Of a stretch of DNA of 64,000 nt, positions 1 to 11,200 are shown one piece after another. The stretch spans positions 2,331,487-2,395,486 of the forward strand of contig OZ023181.1 of NCBI GenBank assembly GCA_963995505.1, given 5' to 3'. A program made the translations under genes and the position numbers. Each line of letters opens with the position of its first letter. Positions within the stretch are counted from its first letter, which is position 1. The notes below the pieces were generated by a model, which did not search any database, was not told the origin of the DNA, and worked only from the letters and a program-made list of their open reading frames with translations. The DNA comes from Hypericum androsaemum (taxonomy: Eukaryota > Streptophyta > Magnoliopsida > Malpighiales > Hypericaceae).

Positions 1-34
1 CGACATTGCCATAGACGTTGTCCAGCTCCTCCAG
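1..34 (+). CDS. Edge of a CTNNBL1-like exon (partial, cut by window start)
   Basis: The first 34 bases translate to DIAIDVVQLLQ, an armadillo-type motif of plant beta-catenin-like protein 1 (CTNNBL1, a spliceosome-associated protein). A good splice donor (CAG|GTAAAG) follows at once. The same peptide, with one change, recurs inside the MULE at about 640-676. No later CTNNBL1 exon is seen to the right in this window, so the gene or fragment is either truncated here or interrupted by the element that begins about 30 bp downstream. The identification rests on 11 residues plus the match to the longer copy. Confidence 0.4.
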
Positions 35-66
35 GTAAAGGATGAGGGGCTAGCCCCTTAAATTAA

Positions 67-1218
67 AGAGAAAAGTCTATTTTAGTACCATATGGTATTG
101 TCAAAGATTACTTTAGTACCTTGTGGTAAAAAACTCATCAATCGAGTCAAACCGCACCCAATTAACATCATTTAGGTCCACGGACAGTTGTCCGGACTTG
201 CCCTGACCTGCCCGAAACCTGCCCGGCCAACTAGACCCGCCCAAGTCATCAAAAATTTGATGATGTGAAATCTTTCCACCCTCTCCTCTCTCTCCTCCTT
301 CCCCTCTCTTCTTCTTCTTCTTCTTCCCAGGAAAAAGTGAAAAAAAAATTTTCAAAGAAAAGTGTAAATTGAAAATTTTGTCCTCCCCTACGGTCGCCGC
401 CAACAACGGCGACAATATGGACCTCTCTCCTGGAGGCAATAGAGAACCCTAAAGAAGCTGGTCCTATCGTTCGAGCATCGACACAAGGAAAACATCAAGA
501 TCGGTTTGCCGATTTCGAGGTAGAGCTCCACCAGAAGCTCCAGCGACTCAAAATCCTCGCCAGCGGGCTCGAGCTCTACCCGGAGTTTGTCGCCCTTAAC
601 TTTGTCCCCTCCATCCTCGGCCTCCTCTCCCACGACAACACCGACATTTCCATAGACGTTGTCCAGCTCCTCCAGGACCTCACTGATGAGGACATCCTCG
701 AGGACAACAATGAAGAGCTCAGATGAATGGGGTGGATGTGGTGCTGCAGGCTGTGGCAATGGACAAGTCCCGGGATCCAAAGAGCTCGGATGAGGAAGAA
801 AACTACCACGAGCACCACGAGTTCTCTTAAGTTAACTTACTGGTCAGGGTTTCTAGTTGTATGTTAATTGATTTTGTGATTTTGTTGTCAGGTGAGTAGC
901 TACGGCGTCGTCAAGGATGTGATAGCCAACTCCTTCGTGGCGGCAGAGAGGAGAAGTTCAAGAGAGGGAGAGGAGAGAGAAAGAGTGAGAATAGAGGGAG
1001 AGGGAGAGAGGAGAGGGTGGAAAGATGCCACATCATCTAATTTTTTATGACGTGGTGGGTCTGGTTGGCCAGACAGGTTTCGGGCAAGTCCGGGCAACTG
1101 CCCGTGGACCTAAGTGATTTTAATTGGGTGCAGTTTGACTCGATTGATAGGTTTTTTACCACATAGTACTGAAGTAATTTTTGGCAATACCACAGGGTAT
1201 TAAAATAGACTTTTCTCT
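67..1218. mobile_element. Pack-MULE carrying CTNNBL1 fragments
   Basis: Long terminal inverted repeats (about 67-340 and 950-1218) read inward from GAGAAAAGTCTATTTTA on both sides and stay alignable for more than 200 bp. The direct repeat AAATTAA (60-66 and 1219-1225) flanks the element, fitting a 7-8 bp target duplication, slightly short of the 9 bp usual for MULEs. No transposase is present, so the element is non-autonomous. The centre is GC-richer than the arms and holds host-gene sequence, the hallmark of a Pack-MULE. The arms carry pyrimidine-rich stretches next to the cargo. Confidence 0.75.
430..829 (+). pseudogene. Captured CTNNBL1 gene fragments (fused, frameshifted)
   Basis: Forward translation from about 430 gives LEAIENPKEAG, then DRFADFEVELHQKLQRLKIL, then DNTDISIDVVQLLQDLTDED, and ends at a stop after NNEELR. 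These match the N-terminal and armadillo parts of plant CTNNBL1. At about 723 the frame changes and MNGVDVVLQAVAM, then KSSDEEE, appears; in CTNNBL1 these lie more than 100 residues further on. Two non-adjacent coding blocks are therefore joined with a frameshift and no intact protein is possible. The exon junction after LLQ has no intron here, unlike the copy at 1-34, which suggests an RNA-derived or intron-less donor. Confidence 0.75.
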
Positions 1219-1229
1219 AAATTAAATAA

Positions 1230-3060
1230 GAAACCTCTTTGGTGGGGGAAAGGTCCACGAATGAGATTGCGACAGTTCGACCTCGTTAAAATCCTCTCGT
1301 GAAAAAAGCCAGTGGGAAAATTCACAAAAGGGAAAGAGTACCGTGGGAGGATATATTTCCCCCTTAATGTTAAAATCGCTAATTGTTCATTCCTCCATTC
1401 ACTTGCTTGGTTATACATCCTGATATCATGACATAAAATGCTCCTGACCTCCGGTGGAGGATCGTTTAAAACAAAAACACCAAAAGGCATGGAAAATCCA
1501 AGATTGTCATGCATATCCGCACACCAATTAGCTTCTGTATAAGCATGAGTGATCTTGACGTTCCAATCCCCCGCAAGCTCATGTGCACTCTGGACCAACA
1601 GGGGGTTCGGGGCCAGCTGCTGGTGAGAGAGCTTAGTGATAAGTTTCACATCCGCCTTTGAATTGACTTCCACAATCAGGTTTTCAATGTTCTTGGCTTT
1701 ATAGAGCCTTTGAAGCAAACCCCACAACTCCGCATTGACACTGGAGCATCTTCCCATGTTGGCCGTGAAACCACCCAACCAAAATCCTTTATGATCCCTC
1801 AAGGCTCCCCCAGATGCAGCACAATCTAAAGACTTGCACATATCTCCGTCCATATTGAGCTTGGTCCATTTTGGAGGAGGTCGTTTCCATCCAATCAAGG
1901 TCTCCAATCTAGTCGATTTCATTGTCATCTCACTTGTCGCCTCTTTCAACGTAATGAGCTGAATCTGTCATACAAACACACAATTGGGTTAGATAGGCGT
2001 GTGTCGCCCTCCCCCTAACACAAAAGTTCCTCCATCTCTAAGCATCACTAATCGTGATCAAGAATAGTGAAAGCCATCTCATAGGTGCCCTAAGATTGGT
2101 GTCAATCCAGGTAACTAGATCAGAAGTAAAAAAATCAGGGTTTAGAAATTTCTCATTGCGAAGGATTGTCTCCACACGGGTGCAATTCCTCGGCAGTCTC
2201 GTAGAGGCATGAAGGATGGTTTCTTCATGCTCATTACAGCAAGGACCATCGCAGAGGTAGCCATATGACGATGGTATCGAATAGCATTGGTAAGCAACCT
2301 TCCGTACCCTGCTAACCAAACCACCTTCTTGAGATATTGTGTCCCACTCCATCTCCATAGATGGTCCCAGCTACGGCTCTTCTCTTCTAACAGATCCTCT
2401 TAGAGCAGGTTATAAGCAGCTTTCGTCGAGAATAGCCCATCACTTGTGTCGGCCCACCTCAGTCGATCCAGGCCCCTAATAGTATTCGGGGCAGGATACA
2501 TGCGATTAAAGTAAGAATGGTGAGAGGTAGGTAGTCTCCAAAAATTTGCCAGTTCCAGTTTCCTCCTTCATCGACTGCGTTTGCAACCGTCATATCCAGG
2601 AGATCTGAGGGGATGTGCATGCTACAGTTATCTTGCAGCTTACCGACCCCATCAAGCCAGAGATCACCCTAGAACTTCGTAATGTGGCCATTTCCAACAG
2701 CCCACTTGACCCCCTTCAACATCGTTGGCCATAACGCAGCCATCGCTTTTCCATAACGGTGAGTTGTTGGTCGTGCTTTTGATCATAGGAAAGACGGTGT
2801 CTTGCTTCACGTACTTCCCCCAAACAACCTACGACCACAATGACGAATGGTCAGTAAGCCATGTCCAAGATAATTTCATGAGAAGGGCGCATTTATAGGG
2901 AATTTGACTAACAAAAAATGGAGTCATTTTCTGAGGAGAACGGTGCAACGGTGAGCTTCTCAATCATACCACTCTTTTCGGGGTTATGAATGGCTTCGAT
3001 AGTCAAACTCAATAGCGGACCTCGGACAAGATTTACAGCTATACATGGAGTCATTTAGAG
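1230..3060 (-). mobile_element. L1-type LINE remnant, 3' half of ORF2
   Basis: Minus-strand frames hold an RNase H-like domain at about 1400-1949 (LNMDGD, GGALRDHKGFWLGGFTANMG, then NAELWGLL, EANWCAD) as in plant LINE ORF2 proteins. A zf-RVT zinc-knuckle segment lies upstream at 2038-2358 (CDGPCCNEHEETILHAS). Weaker reverse-transcriptase-linker similarity (LDGVGKL) continues to about 2700. The reading frame is broken several times. The C-terminal PPPEVRS region is related to the LINE tail inserted at 52837-53058. It is a dead 5'-truncated element. Confidence 0.7.
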
Positions 3061-4019
3061 GAGCTTAGTGATGTGATGTAATTTTAGGCATGATGCCTTT
3101 ACTTGATGTAAATATTTGAAATATATTTATAAAAATTAATCTATTTACCAAAAAAACTTTACATTGTTTAACAATATAAAAGTAGGTCTCTGAAATCATC
3201 TCAATGTGTTTCTAATATTTACCATGCCGTCTAATCCATATTTAATTTGATTAGTATATTGGAACGATAACAAATTATCTCAACAAGTAATTAGATTAAC
3301 TGACGATAGAATGTTCTAACTTAACTAGTTAACGGGTTCGAGTTTTTGGATACGCATAAGTTTTAAATATTTGTTGGCAAAAATTTGTCACATTTCTAAA
3401 ATCATACTTGGTTCAAATATGGATTAATCGACCTACTGAATTAAATATTTGATAATATAAATCAAAAAATAATTATAACACTGTTACATTTTTAAAATTC
3501 AAATTCAAATTCAAATTAATTAAGAACAACTTCGTCACTTTCACCTCAGGTATTTCCTCTGCTAATATATAATATAGTTTGTTTGTGTATTTATCAAATG
3601 TCGTATGGCTAAAAAATACCTCTCGAGAAACCCATAATAGCAAATCTTGCAAATTTTTCGTTAATCTGCGAGACCGATGGATAAATTGAATCTTTTAATT
3701 TTCCACCAAAAATTGAATCGTTTAATTTATATATTTGTACCAAATTAAAAATAATTTTAACTATAAAATACGACTATTATCAAAATACATACATTTGCTC
3801 ATACGCTGCGGGAATGGTGAGGACCATAAATTATGACTAAAACATTTACCAAGTTTTATTCTTACTAATATTCACAATTTTCTAATTTTGTTTAAACAAC
3901 GTCATCTTGATTTAGTTATAAAAAAGATAAATATAAATTGTTTTTTACTCAATCCAGATGATCGAATCAAGACGGCAAGAGAGACGCGAGGCCACGAAGA
4001 TTGAAATTAACGTAACCAA
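3061..4019. other. AT-rich intergenic stretch
   Basis: No open reading frame of note and no RNA gene or clear repeat was found here. It holds scattered A/T runs and a short direct triplication of AAATTC near 3490. Confidence 0.5.
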
Positions 4020-5228
4020 TAAAAATTACTCTCATGTCGCTTGAAATTTGGCAAAATTATTAGTAAAATTTTTATTATCTTAAAATCCCTACTTTCGTCT
4101 TCCCAGTTTACTAAAATATAAGTCTCAGCTCTCTAACAAGTCAACTGATAATGTCAGCAGTAACATAAATTTTTTAATGATCGTTTTACACTCTCAAAAA
4201 AAATACAAGTCTTCTTCCCCCTTATCCCTCTCTCCCCTCCTCCGTCACCAAGCACCATAGCCAAACACCATACTCCAAAACAACATAGCTACAAAATCTA
4301 GAAAACTAATCTAGAACTAAATCCAAAAACAAAGTAACGCCATTTTCTTCTTCTTTGTTAGAAGCAAAACGCCACAAAATCCAGAAAGAATATAACCCAA
4401 AAATTATGAAAATTGACTATAAGGTGGATTAATCGAAAAAATTGCGGGCTGAAATGCATTCTTTCGCAGGTTCTACGCACTATAGAACCTGTTCTTATTT
4501 GAAAACACGAGGAAAATAGCGGGCTGTTCATTTTGTAATGTTTCTAGAAAATCTCCAATTCTAGAAATAGGGTAGAACCCTAATTCCCAAAATTGAGATG
4601 GTTCAACCAGACTATTTTTTTCGATTCTACGCCGCTAATGTGACTATGTCTATTGTCGGTCATTTTCAACAAAAACTACGATTTCGTCCTCCCTTCGGGG
4701 CACCACCCATCGGACCTCGCAAGGTTGCAGCAGATGCTCACTCGCTCGCTCAGGTTGCAAGAAGTAGAAGATTGGGTTTCTCGGTAGTAGTTCTTCAAGG
4801 TCGAGGCAAAGAGTGAACTGGTCTTGGTCTGCAACAATGGAAGTTCTCTGTGGTCTTGGTCTTCAAGGTCGAGACAAATAGTGAATTGCTCATGGTCTTG
4901 ACACTTCTCTGTGGTGTTTTGGCTATGGTGTTTATGAGTTCTCTGTGGTATTTGCTTCTCACAAAGAAGAAGAAAATGGCGTTACTTTGTTTTTGGGTTT
5001 TGTTCTAGATTAGTTTTGGCTATGGTGCTTGGCAGCGAAGGAGAAGAAAGATGTACAAGGGTCATAAAAAAAATTCATGTTGACTGCTTACATCAACGGT
5101 TGATATCGTTGGAGATCTCAGAGTTATATTTTAGCAAATTCAAAGGACAAAAATAGAAATTTTAAAATAATAAAGATTCTATTGTTATTTTCGTCAAATT
5201 TTAAGGACCTAAAAATAATTTACCATTT
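4020..5228. mobile_element. Non-autonomous MULE-like element with long TIRs
   Basis: The stretch at about 4025-4380 is the reverse complement of about 4960-5228. Matching blocks include CTAAAATATAA, GTCAACATGAA-type sequence, CCAAGCACCATAGCC, AACTAATCTAGAAC and AACGCCATTTTCTTCTTCTT. Arms are about 250-350 bp with moderate divergence, so the element is old. The 600-bp centre has a 72-residue open frame (4598-4816, plus strand) that I do not recognise. No transposase and no certain target duplication were found. Confidence 0.6.
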
Positions 5229-6118
5229 AATTAATTGTATATAAGAAGAATCCAAGAAGCCTCCTTCGAGCACGTGCGGCGACAATATTTTAATTAGTCA
5301 CGAAATTTTCTAATTGCAAACTTGCTAATCTTGATAAGATTTTCCACATCTCGAGAAACGCACTTGCTGTTTTGTCGTTTCAAAAGGATTCTACGTTTCT
5401 TAAAAAAATATTATTACTTGTTTTCTTCATTAATTTTATTCAAATGTAATAGCATAACACTAATTTTATATGTGTGATATATTATTAACTTTTATTTCCA
5501 TACAGGTCGATAACATTCATATTTAAATTTAAATTTTTTCGATTCAGAATTCAATGACATAACAAACAAGATAATTTAAATAAGTGAAGTTAGTAGATGT
5601 TATTTGTTAAATCATGAATTCTCTATCACCTATTTACAAAATTTGGAATCACAAAATATTGTTGTGTCAAAATTCATAGTGGTAACTTATAATTTTAATT
5701 ATATTTATTATTATTGAGATTACTACAAAGTATGTGCTGAGATTATTTATAAGTAAAATTCACATTGCCATATTTAATATTTTAAATTGAATATGAAAAT
5801 TTAACAATTATAAAATTATTTTTTTCTTATATACAGAATTTTTTTTTGAGGGTCTACAAAAAATATTATCTAAGCATGGGAAAAAACGCCCGAAAACTTA
5901 TTATATGATTGTACCGCAGTGTTCACAGCTGCCACGTACACAGAAAATTCTAGGGGTCAAATTTGACGAGATTAGTCAACTTCAAAAAGGTTCCGCTGTT
6001 CTTGAAAAATACGCAGCTCCCATTAATTGTTTTTTTTCCTTTGTTATTCTATTGAGGAAGATGACCTTTTTTTAATTTGGATAACCAATCTAGATGGTTA
6101 AGTTCCAAGAACGTTTTC
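5229..6118. other. AT-rich intergenic stretch
   Basis: Very AT-rich sequence without coding potential or recognised repeats. Confidence 0.5.
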
Positions 6119-7222
6119 TAGGGTTATTTTCTGCAGTAGCGTTGAAAATTCTGACAATTCCGAAAATGGAGTTGTCAGTTAAAGTATTTCCAGTCTGGGG
6201 TTGGTTAGAAACCGCACAAAATATTGCGGTTTTGATTTGCAAAGAAACTGCACAAAATTGTGCGGTTTTTGGCAAAAACGCAATTTTTTGTGCGGTTTCT
6301 TGCACAAGCTGAACATTTGGCTCCGGTTATCGGCTCGGCTCGTTGTCTATTTTTTTCTGATTATTTGAAAAAACTTGTAATTATCTCGATTATTTGTAAT
6401 GTTTATCTTTATTTTCGGTATTTGTAATAATCTTGAACCCTTCCGTATATACATTTTCTCTGTACCTCGAATAAAAATGCGTCTTTTTTAGCTAAAAATA
6501 GATGGAGTAGTATGACATTTGATTCTTTCAGATGCTTAAAAGAAAATTATATGTCCATGACATGCTCGCGAATACGTACAAGAAACATGGACAATTACGT
6601 TCATATCTTGTGATGACAATTACAGTCTCTAAATTTGAGCTGACTAATAATTTGTAGATATGAAATTAATATTTATATGATATAGTTAGTTGGGGTCACC
6701 ACATCAATAATCCCTTCGACATTACCAGGGAAGAAAGTGAGTGTCCCTTTCCCATAAAACACAAGGCCATAATTAGAATGTCGCATAAAAACAGATGGCC
6801 AAAAAATTCAACAAATCGTGCGTTTCACATTAAAAACTTAAAACGCAAAAAAATATGCATTTTTATTCGAGGTACAGAGAAAATGTATATACGGAAGGGT
6901 TCAAGATTATTACAAATACCAAAAATAAAGATAAACATTACAAATAATCGAGATAATTACAAGTTTTTTCAAATAATCAGAAAAAAAGTAGACAACGAGC
7001 CGAGCCGATAACCGGAGCCAAATGTTCAGCTTGTGCAAGAAACCGCACAAAAAATTGCGTTTTTGCCAAAAACCGCACAATTTTGTGCGGTTTCTTTGCA
7101 AATCAAAACCGCAATATTTTGTGCGGTTTCTAACCAACCCCAGACAGGGAATACTCTAACTGACAACTCCATTTTCGGAATTGTCAGAATTTTCAACTCC
7201 ACTGCGGAAAATAACCCCGTTT
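6119..7222. mobile_element. Foldback element with ~365-bp near-identical arms
   Basis: 6119-6482 is almost the exact reverse complement of 6857-7222, separated by a loop of about 375 bp. Only a handful of mismatches separate the arms, so the element is young or kept identical by gene conversion. Each arm carries three smaller palindromes of about 25 bp built on AAACCGCACAAAA/TTTTGTGCGGTTT (left arm about 6208-6232, 6244-6270, 6274-6299). No transposase is present. Open frames seen in the arms mirror each other and are by-products of the palindrome, not genes. Confidence 0.8.
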
Positions 7223-8740
7223 TCTATCCGTTTCGATACGAATGAATTCTGTTCTTAGAATTCGGAATGAGAATGTTCTACAGTTCGAAACCAAAAAAAT
7301 AAAAAGAACAAGATATGAAACGCTCGATTTATTTTTCAAAATAACATACTTATAAAATTGGACAAATGTGTATACGTAATTTTAAATTTCAGTAAAATTA
7401 ACAATTTTAATACAATTACGTTTCCGATTTTTTAAATGTATATTTTTTTATATAAGTAGATTTGTATTACCTCTAAAAAAATTCACCAAAAAAAATTTAC
7501 ACCAATCGTATCAAAGAATGTCTCCGAGGGTACTTAGATATCTGAATATCAAAACAAAGCGATGATAATTACTCCAATACACCAAAAGTCTGGTCCTAAT
7601 AAACCAAAGAACAATTAAAAAAAAGGGTTAAATACGCTAATATATTCTGTGTTATTAGAAATAGATATTTTAGTCCTTGTGTTATAGAAATATCCAAAAA
7701 GAATCCTGATTTTTCCAAAAACTAGAATGAACATATGGAAAAGTCGATTATGCCCTTTGTCTCCCTGTTTTTCCCCTCCACTCCCCCGCCTTTTCCCACA
7801 GCCCCGGTGGCCTCTACAAAGGCATGGGGGCTCCCTTGAACTCGGTCACTTTTCAGGTAATTAATTATGCACCTCTTGAAAAATTAATGTTCTGGGTGCG
7901 AGGTCCTTATCATGATTATCTTTGATCCGGGTTCCTTGAATGGAAGAGTTTGGAATGGATTTTGCTTCTTCGTAATTGAAAAGGTTTGTCATAATATACC
8001 TCACTTTGCCAGCATCGATCAAGATACCAGCCAAGCAGCGCAAAAGCCAATCGTCATGCGTCTCCTCCGGGGGAATGTAATCCAACTCGTCCAAGCATTC
8101 CCCGCTCACATCACTTCACCGAAATGCGTCCGCCTGAAGAGCTAAGCCAATAACTTTAGCAAAAGATCTATCCTTTTGGACCCATCGTGTACCGTTTGAG
8201 GCCATTTTAAGCTGAACCAATATTGATGGCATAGTAATTTTTTTCTTTCCTCTCGCGATTCTGGCCTTGGAAATAAATAGTCATTTTTGCTCCACCCACA
8301 AGCCGTTGAGCTTGAGAATAATAGTTGTTAAGGTACAAAAATAATTTCGACAACGTCAACATATTTTGAGGTACTCGGTGTGATCTCAAAGTGACCGGTG
8401 GGTGGTGTTATTTCAAAGTGATCACTTCGAATTTTAAGTTGGAAAGAGATTGTCGATGGTCTCTCCTGCATTGATTCTTATGATGGTCTTACTTGGTCAA
8501 AATCGGAGACGATAGATTGCTTTGTTGTGTTGTCCATGGTTTACTTCGGCTTGTCCTTGGATGACAACTTCCTTCCGTGGTAAATTGGCCGTTACTTCGG
8601 GCTCTGTTAAAGTGTAAAAATAGCATTTTGGGTTTTTGGAAAGATGGTCATGTCTGCGTCCGAAGAGCAAGTGAGGTTCGAGTTTGTAGTTTGGTACGTT
8701 CGGGTTTGACAACGTCCTCCACCCAGGGCTTCGGTTTGGG
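7223..8740. other. Intergenic; possible LINE ORF1 scrap at 7861-8215
   Basis: Mostly non-coding. Minus-strand frames at about 7861-8215 contain WVQKDRSFAKVIG and, in another frame, DDWLLRCLAGILIDAGKV. The second string loosely resembles the DUF4283-type region found in plant LINE ORF1 and retrotransposon gag proteins. The resemblance is weak and the frame is broken. A possible solitary MULE arm lies near 7640-7760 (CCTTGTGTTATAGAAATATCC) with no partner found. Confidence 0.25.
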
Positions 8741-8750
8741 CCCGATGTGT

Positions 8751-8870
8751 TTCGCCTCCCGCTATGTGTTTTTAAGCGGGAGGCCGAAGGTGGGAGGTTA
8801 TGAAGGCGGGAGGCTACGAAGGCGGGAGGCCGAGGATGAGTGGCCCATTAGGCTTATAGGCGGGAAGTCA
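8751..8870. repeat. GC-rich cluster of GGCGGGAGGC motifs
   Basis: The motif GCGGGAGGC occurs at about 8776, 8806 and 8822, with a GGCGGGAAG variant at about 8859 and one inverted copy (GCCTCCCGC) at 8754-8762. The inverted copy and the first direct copy form a perfect 10-bp stem with a loop of about 12 bases. The flanking DNA is AT-rich, so the cluster stands out. Confidence 0.5.
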
Positions 8871-9249
8871 TAACACCACTGAGCTTAGATGTTGTCAACA
8901 AATAGTGTAGTGGATGAGATTTCCATTTGTTGAGACGGAGAGAGAGGAGGGTTGGATCCACCGCCTTCCCCCTACCTTCCTGCCGGTGGAAGGTGGAGGG
9001 GGCCGACGGTGGAGCCTGGTAGGACACCCACGGTGATATGTCTGATTTGGTGGGATTATGTTTTTAGATTTAAGGTTGAGTTTGAATTTGGGTATGATGA
9101 ATAGTAACTTAAGGACGTCTTGGAGAGGTGTTCTAAAGCTTTTTCAAATTTTCAAATGTATATTAACAATTAACCTAAACCAGTAACTTGAGTAGAGATT
9201 AATGAAATTGTGGAAACAACACCGGTGCCAAAGGGACAATCTATTTTTC

Positions 9250-9596
9250 TTAAAACATGGTTTTTAAAAAAAATCCGGAGGTCGATCAGGATTTCTTCTA
9301 TCTTTCGAGTCAATCATTTGGACCATAAATTTTCTAATACAAAATATATTATTTATTAGTGTAAATATTATCTAATTTTATTGTAAAATTATAATGTATC
9401 AGCTTAAAATTATAATTTAATTCCTTTTACATTAAAAAAATATTTTTTGGTTGGACCAGTCGGTTTGACAGGACTAATCGGTGGTCAATGCCAATGACAA
9501 TCGGTCGGACTAGAGGCCAAGCTACGATGAAAACTGACATGATATTAATCCCGATTCATAGTTTGATCACTGGTAGGACCATATTTTTAAAACCAT
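9250..9596. mobile_element. Possible hAT-like MITE
   Basis: The short inverted ends CATGGTTTTTAAA (about 9256) and TTTTTAAAACCATG (about 9584-9597) bound a sequence with repeated GGTCGG/GGACCAG motifs typical of plant hAT MITEs. No clean 8-bp target duplication is visible, so the call is tentative. Confidence 0.35.
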
Positions 9597-9599
9597 GAT

Positions 9600-10960
9600 A
9601 AAGGGGCAATCTTTTAGTACACTTGACAAGATTAACTTCAACTGAAAGTGAAAACGATTAGTTTCCAAGATCAGTTTTGATTTAATCAAAGTTTTCTTTC
9701 CAAATTTTAAAACTGTAACAATGTTAAAAAATCTAGTTGAGATAATTTGTTAAAAATAATATGGCATAGTTTTATATAAGAGTTGTACCAAATAGAACTG
9801 TATTTATGATTATTTCATATAAATTTTGATTAATTAATTTGATGAATATTCAATAAAAACTACGATATTAACTTATAACAAATTTAACCCATAAAAATGA
9901 GCAGATGTCGGCTACCAACAAAACAAGGTCGACTTACCCATGAAGTGCATTATTTTAACGACACAAAAGTAACATATTAGTGCATTCCAATTAGTTTAAG
10001 CCTCGAAAGTACATCTTTTTTCCAAAAAGAAATCTCAAAATCTCAAAATCATCCAACCCTAATATAGCGACTGTAGTACCGACGATTAAAAAGATAACCC
10101 ACCTGATGCCACCTCTCCTTCCTTGGTCTCCCTGGGTGCAAGTTGATCAAAGCAATGGGGTCCCCCGCCCCCACACACTGTTGGTTTTTATTTTTTTTAA
10201 TGGAGGTTATTGAGTTTACGCAAGACTTATCCACATCAAAATTGTACCAAAATATCGGAGGCCGACATATCTACCTTACATTTTTTTTAAAGTTTGATAT
10301 TTTGTGTCAAGTTGTAAAAATCTGGAATTCAACTCATTTTTATTAGCCTACTTTATCCTTTCTCAAATTCACTCTTAAAACTTCTGAGAATGTCACTTAT
10401 TGTAAAATTATTCTAGGCCAAACTCGCTTAACTTAAAGTTCTCTCGTAATCATAAGAAAAAAAATGCAATTTGTTTATATTAATATTACAATCAAATCAC
10501 TTAAATATTTTTTTTAAAAAAATACTACACAAATATTGTAGAATTTTATATTACAGACAACTCTCCTAATAATATTTGTTTCGGAAAATTTAATCTAAAT
10601 GAATCGAAACTTGTTAATACTCAACCATCTCCGGATTGATATCAACGTTGCAGTTTGAGGATAAGGCTTCCAAAATCCAGATCCTGTCCTCTTTCAGGCC
10701 TATTAATCCGCCAGTTGATTATGGTAAATTACCATATTTGTATGTTGGAGAAAATAATATTCTAATCTATTTTTTGAAAAATAAATTTTACAATATGTTA
10801 ATGTTAAAATTTAAATTCTGAATTTTTTAAATGTTATAATCTATTATAATCTGAATTATTCAGTTGAATTTAACGCTGCTCACCCTTCACGTCAAATCAA
10901 ATCTACGTAGATCCATGAAAAATCTAAAAGAAAAAGGAAAGCACCAAAAAAGCAGAGCCA
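9600..10960. other. AT-rich upstream region of the ERF gene
   Basis: No coding region or repeat was recognised. It forms the distal upstream sequence of the ERF gene at 11201. Confidence 0.4.
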
Positions 10961-10966
10961 ATGAAC

Positions 10967-10972
10967 CACGTG
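10967..10972 (+). promoter_or_regulatory. G-box (CACGTG)
   Basis: A perfect CACGTG palindrome within ACCACGTGTT lies about 230 bp upstream of the ERF start codon. Such sites are bound by bHLH (MYC2-type) and bZIP factors in plant stress promoters. Function here is inferred from position only. Confidence 0.45.
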
Positions 10973-11106
10973 TTTAAAAGGTTGAACTTGCGAGCAGCAG
11001 CTTCAGGGAAACAACCGTCCCCTCTAAAATAATAATATAAAAACAACAGTACCAATATAAAATTATGGAAAATTATCCACCAGATAGATGCATGCACCAC
11101 TCTCCC

Positions 11107-11114
11107 TATAAATA
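11107..11114 (+). promoter_or_regulatory. TATA box of the ERF gene
   Basis: TATAAATA, inside CTATAAATACCCCC, lies 87-94 bp upstream of the ATG at 11201, a normal distance for a plant gene with a short leader. Confidence 0.7.
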
Positions 11115-11200
11115 CCCCCATTAATATCCCAAAAGGAAGAGGAAAAAAGAAAAATAAAACATTAATTAACCTAAACCCCCACGAGATATTAAGCTTAAAA

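Noticed and set aside
6090..7245. Pairs of ~70-residue frames (QETAQKIAF, TKLCGF) on both strands
   Set aside because: The frames on the two arms mirror each other because the region is a palindrome; they do not behave as genes.
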